Shown here: positions 36,461 to 43,545 of the stretch, one piece after another
How the letters are laid out: every line of letters begins with the position of its first letter
Numbering within the stretch: the first letter of the stretch is position 1
Assembly (NCBI GenBank): GCA_964494475.1
Contig: CAZBRS010000025.1
Coordinates: 14,748-78,747 of the forward strand
Direction of reading: 5' to 3'
From: CAZBRS01 sp964494475
GTDB taxonomy: Bacteria; Myxococcota_A; UBA9042; CAZBRS01
DNA: 64,000 nt
Program-made: the position numbers and the translations under genes
Notes under the pieces: model-generated
The model's database searches: none
Seen by the model: only the letters and a program-made list of their open reading frames with translations
Told to the model about the DNA's origin: nothing

Positions 36461-36548
36461 GGGCTCGACCAGCAGGGCTCGCGGGTCCCTTCCCGGCGGT
36501 CCATCGGGAATCGTCGACAGGTCGAGCCCCCGCAAGGGGTGCCCCTAC
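36461..36548. repeat. Inverted-repeat element at the end of the ADP-ribosylglycohydrolase gene
   Basis: GGGCTCGACC (36461-36470) and GGTCGAGCCC (36520-36529) are perfect 10-bp inverted repeats 49 bp apart. They are followed by GGGGTGCCCCTAC (36536-36548), which is identical to 18473-18485. The stop codon (CTA, 36545-36547 on the plus strand) of the minus-strand gene lies inside this 13-mer. It probably is one dispersed palindromic element. Confidence 0.55.
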
Positions 36549-38047
36549 GGCACCATGACCCCAACCCGCGCCCAACTGGTGTTACCGAGCGCGTCGCTGG
36601 CCCAGACCAGGGCCTCGTAGGTGCCCGGGGCGGCGTAGGTGTGGGTGACGCTGGCGCCGTCGGCGTACGACAGGTCACCGAAGAACCACTGGAAGGTGAG
36701 CCCGCCGTCGGCGTCGGTGGCCGTGGCCTCGAGCGACGCGGTGCGGTCGTCGAGGGAGAGCAAGCTGGCGGTGAGCGCGGGGGGCTCGTTGGGGGTGAGG
36801 GGCCACTGCTCCAGGAGCACGGGCGCGGGCTCCTGCACGGGCAGGCGCCACGTCGCGGCGTCGCCCTCCCCTTCCACGGAGCCGCCGAGGCGCTCGACCA
36901 CGTCGCGGGCCAGGGCCACGTTGGCGTCGACCGCCTCCTGCAGCGTGTAGCCGGTGAACAGGATCTCCTCGTCCCAGCGGAGGTGGGTCAGGAACTTATC
37001 GGGGATGGCGGCCCGGCCGTACAGGTTGCCCAGCAGGCCGCCCACCGTCGAGGGGTTGCAGTCGCTGTCCTGGCCGCAGCGCATGGCGAGGAGCACGCTC
37101 TTCTCGAAGTCGCCCTCGCCGTAGAGCAGGCCCATCAGCACGTAGGCCGAGTTCAGCTTGGCGTCGATGTTGTAGGGGTCGTCCTTGCCCGTGGAGCAAC
37201 GATCGGTGGTGCCCCACTTGTCCTGCAGCAGCTGCCAGGTGACCTTCCAGTCGGTGGGGTGCTGCTGGTGCCAGGCCGTCACGTCGTCCAGCACCTTCGT
37301 GTACGTCGCGTCGTCGGGCAGGCTCGCGCGACCCGCTGCCAGCATCTCGGCCACGCTGGTCGCGGTGAAGGCCGCCGCGTGCAGGGCCGCTACCCACACG
37401 CCGCCGTACACGCCGTCGCCGAAGTTCATCACGTGCCCGTGGCGCCAGGCGACCTCGGTCGCGACCTGGGGCAGCCCGGGCGCGAGCTGCCCGGCGAAGT
37501 CGGCCTCGATCTGCCAGTCGATGTCGTCGGCGCAGGTGTTGCGGCTGTAGTGCCCCGAGTCGGGCGCCGGGATGCCCGCTCGCAGGTTGTCGCGGCCGCG
37601 GCCGTTGGCGTGCCACAGCTGGAACTGGGTCGAAGCGAACGAGGGGCCGAGCAGGTCCCAGCCCGCCGTGACCCCGTGCTTCACGAGCACGTCGAGGAAG
37701 GGGAACTCGACGTACAGATCGTCCTGCGCATAGCCCGTGCGGAAGTAGGCCCACGTGTCGAGCCACTCCGGGAGGTTGTCGTCGGGGATGTACTCGCCCT
37801 TGTACATGAACTCGGTGAGCCAGCCCCAGTTGACGCCCACCAGCTGGCCGAGCCATGCAGCCTCGATGCGATCGCGCACCTCGGCGCCGCTCATCGTCAC
37901 CGTGGGCGGCGCCGTGACGTCGACGTCAACCCCGATCGGGGCGTCGACCTCGCTCTCGAGGGCGTCGGACCCATCGGCTGCCCCGGAGTCCGCCGCTCCA
38001 CACGCGGCCAAAACCAGGAGCGAGCCGAGTAATCCATGAAAACGCAT
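36545..38047 (-). CDS. Exported ADP-ribosylglycohydrolase-like lipoprotein with PKD domain
   Basis: The 500-aa protein begins with a lipoprotein signal (LVLAAC, lipidation about residue 16) and an acidic linker. The central domain (about 55-390) resembles ADP-ribosylglycohydrolase: AAWLGQLVGVNWGW, YAQDDLYVEF, TCADDIDWQIEADF and AMRCGQDSDCNPSTVGGLLG supply the acidic residues that bind two Mg ions in this fold. The C-terminal about 90 residues form a PKD domain (DADGGLTFQWFFGD, VTHTYAAPGTYEALV). Export of such a fold is unusual, since classical DraG-type enzymes act in the cytoplasm; here it may cleave a glycoside or ADP-ribose outside. GGGGGT precedes ATG 38047. Confidence 0.75.
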   Translation of the reverse strand: MRFHGLLGSLLVLAACGAADSGAADGSDALESEVDAPIGVDVDVTAPPTVTMSGAEVRDRIEAAWLGQLVGVNWGWLTEFMYKGEYIPDDNLPEWLDTWAYFRTGYAQDDLYVEFPFLDVLVKHGVTAGWDLLGPSFASTQFQLWHANGRGRDNLRAGIPAPDSGHYSRNTCADDIDWQIEADFAGQLAPGLPQVATEVAWRHGHVMNFGDGVYGGVWVAALHAAAFTATSVAEMLAAGRASLPDDATYTKVLDDVTAWHQQHPTDWKVTWQLLQDKWGTTDRCSTGKDDPYNIDAKLNSAYVLMGLLYGEGDFEKSVLLAMRCGQDSDCNPSTVGGLLGNLYGRAAIPDKFLTHLRWDEEILFTGYTLQEAVDANVALARDVVERLGGSVEGEGDAATWRLPVQEPAPVLLEQWPLTPNEPPALTASLLSLDDRTASLEATATDADGGLTFQWFFGDLSYADGASVTHTYAAPGTYEALVWASDALGNTSWARVGVMVP

Positions 38048-38055
38048 GCTACCCC

Positions 38056-38086
38056 CGGTATGTAGGGGCATGACGTGTCATGCCCT
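38056..38086. repeat. 31-bp dispersed palindromic repeat, copy 2
   Basis: This copy matches 13354-13384 with one mismatch. The palindromic core is 38066-38085. The psd stop codon (38078-38080) is part of the palindrome, and the next gene starts 18 bp beyond it. Confidence 0.85.
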
Positions 38087-38926
38087 CGCCCGCCACAGCA
38101 CGTCGCCCACGCGCACCTCGGTGCCCGGCTCCCACGACGCCAGCGCGCCCTGCTCTTCGGCCAGGAGCACCACCGAGCTGCCCAGGTTGAAGGCGCCGAC
38201 CTCGTCGAGGGCGCTCACGTGGCGGACGGGATCGTAGTCGTGCTCGATGGGCTGCTTGCGGAAGTGGTCGGCGGTCGAGAAGTCGTCGCCCGCGAGGGTC
38301 ATGCGCCCCACGATCGACGCGCCCACCAGCACCAGCCACAAGCTGCCGCGCGGGGTCTCGTAGAAGAGCACCACGCGCTCGTTGCGCAGGAACAGGTGCG
38401 GTACGCGCATGCCGAGCCGGTTCACGGGGAACAGGCGCCCCGGCAGGTAGCGGAAGCCCTGCAGCTCGGCCTCGGCGGGCGCGTGCACGCGGTGGTAATG
38501 GCGCGGGCTCAGGTAGATGAGCGCGTAGCTGCCGCCCCGGAAGCGCTCGCGGGCCAGGTCGTCGCCCGTGAGGCCGGCCACGTCGATCTCCTGGCCCTTC
38601 ACGGTGAACACGTCGGAGCCGGACAGGTGCCCGACCTGCTGCAGCACGCCGTCGGCCGGCGACACCACCGAGCCGGGCTGCCACGCGGGCAGCTCGCGCC
38701 CGACGGCCAGGCCGCGGGTGAAGAACTCGTTCAGGCACGCGTAGCCGTCGGGCGCGCGATCGAGCTCCGCGGCCGGGATGTGGAACACGGAGCTCCAGCT
38801 CTTGACCATGGCCGTGACCACGGGCTTCGGGAACCGCACGTCCGACACCTTGCCGGCGAACCACGAGAGCGGCGCGACCGACGCGGCGTAGGCCAGGGCC
38901 TTCTCGAAGGGTGCGACCACGCTCAT
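38078..38926 (-). CDS. psd: Phosphatidylserine decarboxylase
   Basis: The 282-aa proenzyme makes phosphatidylethanolamine at the inner membrane. Visible residues are the SPADG aspartate, the RHYHRVHAP histidine and the self-cleavage site FNLGSSVVLL, whose serine becomes the pyruvoyl group (LGST in E. coli). The length is normal. GGAGG precedes ATG 38926, which overlaps the pfkB-family stop by 4 bp (ATGA). The C-terminal stop is supplied by the 31-bp repeat, which may have trimmed or replaced the last residues. Identification is secure. Confidence 0.94.
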   Translation of the reverse strand: MSVVAPFEKALAYAASVAPLSWFAGKVSDVRFPKPVVTAMVKSWSSVFHIPAAELDRAPDGYACLNEFFTRGLAVGRELPAWQPGSVVSPADGVLQQVGHLSGSDVFTVKGQEIDVAGLTGDDLARERFRGGSYALIYLSPRHYHRVHAPAEAELQGFRYLPGRLFPVNRLGMRVPHLFLRNERVVLFYETPRGSLWLVLVGASIVGRMTLAGDDFSTADHFRKQPIEHDYDPVRHVSALDEVGAFNLGSSVVLLAEEQGALASWEPGTEVRVGDVLWRARA

Positions 38927-39867
38927 GCTTCGTCCTCCTCCTGAACGGTCAACATGCGCCGGAACTGCGAGAGGCGCGCGCGATACTCCTGGGGCGTCAC
39001 CTGGGCGAGCCGCTCGACGCCGAAGCCCTCGACAGTGAACGACGCCACCACGCTGCCGGCCACCATGGCCCGGCGCAGGTCGTCGACGGTGGGCGTTCGG
39101 TCGAGACGCGTGAGGTACCCCACGAAGCCGCCCGCGAACGAGTCGCCGGCGCCGGTGGGGTCGATCACGTCCTCGAGGGGCCACGCGGGCACGAAGAAGG
39201 GCTCGCCCTCGGCCCACAGCATGGCGCCATGCTCGCCCTTCTTCACGACCACCGCCTGCGGCCCCAGCGTGCCCAGGCGCCGGAGGGCGCGCGGCAGGCT
39301 GGTCTCGCCCGTCAGGAGGCGGGCCTCCTCGTCGTTGACCACCAGCACGTGCACGTGCGGAAGCAGTCGATCGAGCGACGCGCGCTTGCCGGTGATCCAG
39401 AAGTTCATGGTGTCGGCCACGACCAGGCGCGGGCTGGGGAACGCGGCCAGCACGGCGTGCTGAAGGTCGGGGTCGATGTTGGCCAGGAAGACGTTCGGGA
39501 TGCTGCGCCAGGCCGAGGGGATCGCCGGCTGGAAGCGCTCGAAGACGTTCAGGCTGGTCTCGAGCGTCTCGCGGCGGTTGCAGTCGTCGAAGTAGCGACC
39601 CCTCCAGCGGAAGCACAGCCCGTCGCGCACCTCGAGGCCGTCGAGGCCCACACCCCGGTCGGCCAGGAAGGCTCGGTCGGAGGCCTTGAAGTCCGAGCCG
39701 ACCACGGCCACCACGTGGGGCGTGCAGAAGAGCCCGGCCGCCACCGAGAAGTAGGTGGCGCTGCCGCCCAGCACGTCGGCGCGCGCCTCGCGCGGGGTCT
39801 CGATGCCGTCGTAGGCCACCGACCCGACCACCACCACGTCGCCCCGGCGGGTCGTCGACGCGCTCAT
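38923..39867 (-). CDS. PfkB-family carbohydrate/nucleoside kinase
   Basis: The 314-aa protein is a ribokinase-like enzyme. It shows an N-terminal GSVAYDGIETP, the central GGSATYFSVAAG, and the C-terminal anion-hole and base motif DPTGAGDSFAGGFVGYL. These kinases phosphorylate sugars or nucleosides with ATP. It is joined on both sides by 4-bp ATGA overlaps, downstream of mtnP and upstream of psd. Linkage to MTA phosphorylase suggests a purine-nucleoside or ribose-type substrate from methionine salvage, but this is inference. Confidence 0.88.
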   Translation of the reverse strand: MSASTTRRGDVVVVGSVAYDGIETPREARADVLGGSATYFSVAAGLFCTPHVVAVVGSDFKASDRAFLADRGVGLDGLEVRDGLCFRWRGRYFDDCNRRETLETSLNVFERFQPAIPSAWRSIPNVFLANIDPDLQHAVLAAFPSPRLVVADTMNFWITGKRASLDRLLPHVHVLVVNDEEARLLTGETSLPRALRRLGTLGPQAVVVKKGEHGAMLWAEGEPFFVPAWPLEDVIDPTGAGDSFAGGFVGYLTRLDRTPTVDDLRRAMVAGSVVASFTVEGFGVERLAQVTPQEYRARLSQFRRMLTVQEEDEA

Positions 39868-40730
39868 GGCAGCACCCCGTCGAGCAGCAGGGAGTACCGC
39901 TCGCGCAGCTCGGGACCGATGCGATCGGGCGCCGTGATCACCGCCCCCTGCATGGCGCGGTGGCACGCGCACGAGGTGTGCGAGGCGATGCGCCCCACGA
40001 CCCGCGCGAACAGGCGCTGGGCGTTCGCCGAGTTCTTCTTGAGGACCGCCACGACCGACTCGACCGTGACGTCGTCCTCGGTCTCGTGCCAGCAGTCGTA
40101 GTCGGTGGCCATGGCCAGCGTGACGTAGCACATCTGCGCCTCGCGGGCCAGCTTGGCCTCGGGCAGCGCGGTCATGCCGATGACGTGGGCGCCGAACGAC
40201 CGATACAGGTTCGACTCGGCGCGCGTCGAGAACTGCGGCCCCTCCATGACGACCAGCGTACCCCGGTCGTGCACGGGCAGGTCGAGCTCGGAGGCGCCGT
40301 CGACCACCAGTCCACGCAGGGTGGCGCAGTACGGATCGGCGAACCCCACGTGCACCGCCAGTCCCTCGTCGAAGAAGCTGCCGGAGCGCACGCCCTTGGT
40401 GCGGTCGAGCAGCTGGTCGGGCACCACCAGGTGGCCCGGGGCGATGCCCTCGCGCAGGCTGCCCACGGCCGTGATGCTCACGATGGAGCGCGCGCCGAGC
40501 GCCTTCAGCGCCCACACGTTGGCCCGGTAGGGAACGTGGCTGGGCGACAGCCGGTGGCCGCGCCCGTGGCGGGGCAGGAACCCGACGCGCACGCCCGAAA
40601 CCTCGGCGATGGTGATGCCTTCGGAGGGCGTCCCGAACGGCGTCTCGACCTCCACCGTCTCGAGCACGTTGGCGTCCATCATCTCGTAGAGGCCGCTGCC
40701 CCCCATCACGCCCACGTCGATCCCGGCCAT
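39864..40730 (-). CDS. mtnP: S-methyl-5'-thioadenosine phosphorylase
   Basis: The 288-aa protein phosphorolyses methylthioadenosine to adenine and methylthioribose-1-phosphate. Family features are GVMGGSGLYEM, the phosphate-site FLPRHGRGHRLSPSHVPYRAN, VVMEGPQFSTRAE, GMTALPEAKLA and TDYDCWH, whose aspartates select adenine nucleosides over inosine/guanosine. The length is normal. ATG 40730 heads a tightly overlapping mtnP-pfkB-psd operon. A TAGAAT -10 (40768-40763, minus) lies 33 bp upstream. Confidence 0.93.
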   Translation of the reverse strand: MAGIDVGVMGGSGLYEMMDANVLETVEVETPFGTPSEGITIAEVSGVRVGFLPRHGRGHRLSPSHVPYRANVWALKALGARSIVSITAVGSLREGIAPGHLVVPDQLLDRTKGVRSGSFFDEGLAVHVGFADPYCATLRGLVVDGASELDLPVHDRGTLVVMEGPQFSTRAESNLYRSFGAHVIGMTALPEAKLAREAQMCYVTLAMATDYDCWHETEDDVTVESVVAVLKKNSANAQRLFARVVGRIASHTSCACHRAMQGAVITAPDRIGPELRERYSLLLDGVLP

Positions 40731-40762
40731 GCGTCATCCTCGCCGCGTGTCGAAGCCGTGGT

Positions 40763-40798
40763 ATTCTAATTGGACACGCCCGTTCTCGCAGCTAGAAT
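40763..40798. promoter_or_regulatory. Divergent promoter region between mtnP and the Ser/Thr kinase
   Basis: On the plus strand, TTGGAC (40770-40775), a 17-bp spacer and TAGAAT (40793-40798) form a good sigma70 promoter 23 bp before the kinase ATG. On the minus strand, TAGAAT (40768-40763) could serve mtnP, with a weak -35. The two promoters overlap, so they may compete. Confidence 0.6.
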
Positions 40799-40820
40799 CA
40801 CGCGGAAGAGGGAACCGGCG

Positions 40821-42596
40821 ATGCGAATCTGTCCCCAGTGCGACCGTCGGACCGAGGAGGCCTACTGCCCCGACGACGGCACCATCACCGTCGCCGAGGA
40901 GTTCCTCAACCAAAAGGCCCCTGACCCGCTGATCGGCCGCGTGCTCAACAACCAGTTCCGCATCGAGGGCCTGCTCGGCCGCGGCGGGATGGGCGCCGTC
41001 TACCGGGGCACCCAGATGTCGCTGCGGCGCGAGGTGGCCATCAAGGTCATCCTCTCCGACTTCGCGCGTGATCCCCGCAACATCAAGCGCTTTCACCGCG
41101 AGGCGCTGTCCACCAGCAAGCTCACCCACCCGAACATCGTGTACCTGCACGACTTCGGCCAGACCGACGACGGCATCCTCTTCATCGCCATGGAGTACCT
41201 GCGGGGTCGCAGCCTCGAGCAGGAGCTCGAGCGGTGCGGCGCTCTGCCCGAGGCCAGGCTGGTGCCCATCGCGGCGCAGATCCTGAAGGCGCTGCACCAC
41301 GCCCACGGCCACGACATCGTGCACCGCGACCTGAAGACGGCCAACGTGTTCCTGGTCAACTCCGACGACGGCCACGACCTCGTCAAGGTCGTCGACTTCG
41401 GCATCGCCAAGATCCTCACGCACGAAACGGGCCAGTCCGACATCACGAAGACCGGCATCACCGTCGGCTCGCCGGCGTACATGTCGCCCGAGCAGGCGAT
41501 CAACAAGGGCGTCGACGCGCGCTCCGACCTGTACTCGCTCGGGGTCATGCTCTACGAGGCGGTGCTCGGACGCGCCCCCTACCAGGGCGAGACGCCGCTC
41601 GAGGTCATCCTCAAGCACCTGCACGAGGCGCCCCCCGAGCTGCCGCCCGACAGTGAGATCCCCCACCCCATCTCGCCGGCTTTGCGCTCCCTCATCATGA
41701 GGCTCATGTCCAAGGAGAAGAGCGACCGGCCGGCCGACGCCGCCGAGACGCTGCGTCTTCTGCCGGGCTACTCCGACGCCGAGATCTCGGGCAGCGCGAC
41801 CCGGTCGTCGGCCATCCTCGACCAGTTGCCTCCGACCGGCGCCACGGGCAAGGTGCTGCGCCCGCCGTCCCCTGGGGCGAAGACCACCGACGAAGAGCTG
41901 TCGGCGCTGGTCGACCACGAGCTCGCGAGCCGCGGCGGCTGGAAGTGGCTGGTGGTCCTGCTGGCGCTGCTGCTGCTGGGCGGCTCCGCGACGGCGTTCT
42001 GGTTCCTGAAGAAGTCGCCACCCGCCGCCGAGGCCGCCGTCGAGCCCCCCGCCACGAGCGCGATCGCCGAGGCGCCCTCGAAGGCTCCGACCGCCCCCGA
42101 GCGCGCGCCGATCCGCGCCCCCGAACCCGCGCCGGCTCCAGCGCCCACGCCCGCCCCTGCCCCCGCTCCGACGCCGACACCGACGCCTGCCCCGGCGCCC
42201 GCTCCGGCCCCCGCTCCTGCCCCGGCCCCCATCGCCCCGGTGAAGCCCGAACCGGCCGTCGAGGCCAGCACCGTGCTCACCTCCGCGCCCCCCAAGGCCA
42301 AGGTCTACGCGGGCGAGCAGGCCCTGGGCCAGACCCCGTACACCGTGCGCGGAAAGAGCGGCGAGGCTGTGAGCCTCAAGCTGGTCAAGCGCGGCTACGA
42401 CGTGAAGAACGTGGTCGTGCGCGTGGGCCGCGACGAGAGCGTGCACGTCGAGTTGACGGCCAAGCCGGAGAAGCCCGCGCGCGCGGTCTCGCCCGGCCGC
42501 GTCCCCTCCGACTCGGCCCTCGATCGCATCGGCGTGCCGTCGAAAGAGAACGAGCGCAAGCCGCCCGCGGAAGAGGCCGACATTCCCCGTTTGTAG
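40821..42596 (+). CDS. Membrane Ser/Thr protein kinase with zinc-ribbon-like N-terminus and PEGA-like domain
   Basis: The 591-aa protein opens with a short CPQC...YCPDDG zinc-ribbon-like segment. A complete kinase domain (about 46-315) follows: GRGGMGAVY, K75 in VAIKVIL, HRD (168-170), DFG (192-194) and SPAYMSPEQ. Residues about 375-396 are a transmembrane helix, then a long Ala/Pro linker of (AP)n type, and a C-terminal PEGA-like beta domain (TSAPPKAKVYAGEQALGQTP). The kinase is cytoplasmic and the sensor part external. Such kinases are abundant in Myxococcota signalling. ATG 40821 follows the promoter at 40770-40798. Confidence 0.93.
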   Translation: MRICPQCDRRTEEAYCPDDGTITVAEEFLNQKAPDPLIGRVLNNQFRIEGLLGRGGMGAVYRGTQMSLRREVAIKVILSDFARDPRNIKRFHREALSTSKLTHPNIVYLHDFGQTDDGILFIAMEYLRGRSLEQELERCGALPEARLVPIAAQILKALHHAHGHDIVHRDLKTANVFLVNSDDGHDLVKVVDFGIAKILTHETGQSDITKTGITVGSPAYMSPEQAINKGVDARSDLYSLGVMLYEAVLGRAPYQGETPLEVILKHLHEAPPELPPDSEIPHPISPALRSLIMRLMSKEKSDRPADAAETLRLLPGYSDAEISGSATRSSAILDQLPPTGATGKVLRPPSPGAKTTDEELSALVDHELASRGGWKWLVVLLALLLLGGSATAFWFLKKSPPAAEAAVEPPATSAIAEAPSKAPTAPERAPIRAPEPAPAPAPTPAPAPAPTPTPTPAPAPAPAPAPAPAPIAPVKPEPAVEASTVLTSAPPKAKVYAGEQALGQTPYTVRGKSGEAVSLKLVKRGYDVKNVVVRVGRDESVHVELTAKPEKPARAVSPGRVPSDSALDRIGVPSKENERKPPAEEADIPRL

Positions 42597-42611
42597 GGAC
42601 GCCGTGAACTC

Positions 42612-43520
42612 TCAGGTCGAGACGCGATTGCGTCCGGCCGACTTGGCTCGTTCGAGCGCGTCGTCGGCGCGCTTCAGCATCGTCGCCACGCTGCTCGTGG
42701 CCTCAGCGAGCGCGGCGACGCCCAGGCTGCACGTGACACTCAGGTTGGTGTTCGCGTCGAGGCGGAACGAGTGCGACTCGACGCTGCGGCGCAGGCGCTC
42801 GGCGACCTGCAGCGTGCGCTCGAGATCGGTCTCGGGCAACAGCACCGAGAAGGCGTCGTCCTCGTAGCGCGCGAAGATGTCCTGCTTGCGCACGGCCTCC
42901 ATGATCAGCCTGCCGATACCGCGCAGCACCGCGTCGCCCGCGTGGTCGCCGTGCGCGGCGTTCACCTTGGCGAAGCCGTCGACGTCGAGCACAAGCAGCG
43001 ACAGGGAGTGCTGGTAGCGCAGGCTGCGATCGACCTCCTTCGCCAGGATCTCGACGAAGAAGTGCTTGTTGTAGGCATCGGTCAGCGGATCGATCGTGCT
43101 GAGGCGGAAGAGCTCGCGGCTGAAGAAGCGCTCGCTCTCCTCGTACGGCAGGTACTTCAGGATGAGGTTGCCGATCGAGATGAGATCGCCGGAGTTCAAG
43201 GGAACCCGCTGCACGAGCTTGATCCCGTTGACGAACGTGCCGTTCGTGCTGCCCACGTCGTCGATGAAGACCTCGGCGTCCTCGACCGTCACCTGGAAGT
43301 GCCGGCGCGAGACGCTCGGGTTGTCGAGCACGCGGTCGCAGTCGAGGGAGCGGCCGAACACCAGGGGGCTGGCCTCGAGGTGGTAGCGCTTGCCGAGCTC
43401 GTCGCCGTAGAGGACCAGCAGCAGGGGGCCACGCCGCATGGGCGTGAGGATCTCGCCACCCCGCTTCAGCGTGGGCGCCGTGATCGTCGTGTCGGTTCCC
43501 CGGCGGCGCATCTCAGTCAT
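42612..43520 (-). CDS. FHA-GGDEF protein with degenerate active site
   Basis: The 302-aa protein has an N-terminal FHA domain (about 40-115; VFGRSLDCDRVLDNPSVSRR and DVGSTNGTFVNG), which binds phosphothreonine. A GGDEF fold follows (about 135-300; TIDPLTDAYNKHFF). The signature that should read RYGGDEF reads RYEDDAF, so both glycines and the catalytic Glu are lost and cyclase activity is unlikely. It may be a phospho-dependent scaffold or c-di-GMP/GTP receptor. It converges on the Ser/Thr kinase gene (15 bp between stops), whose phosphothreonines could be its ligands. ATG 43520 is used. Confidence 0.88.
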   Translation of the reverse strand: MTEMRRRGTDTTITAPTLKRGGEILTPMRRGPLLLVLYGDELGKRYHLEASPLVFGRSLDCDRVLDNPSVSRRHFQVTVEDAEVFIDDVGSTNGTFVNGIKLVQRVPLNSGDLISIGNLILKYLPYEESERFFSRELFRLSTIDPLTDAYNKHFFVEILAKEVDRSLRYQHSLSLLVLDVDGFAKVNAAHGDHAGDAVLRGIGRLIMEAVRKQDIFARYEDDAFSVLLPETDLERTLQVAERLRRSVESHSFRLDANTNLSVTCSLGVAALAEATSSVATMLKRADDALERAKSAGRNRVST

Positions 43521-43545
43521 GCTGCGCTATTTAATCGAAAGGTCG

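Noticed and set aside
42091..42236. Ala/Pro repeat in the kinase gene as a separate repeat element
   Set aside because: It is an in-frame, low-complexity periplasmic linker typical of membrane Ser/Thr kinases.
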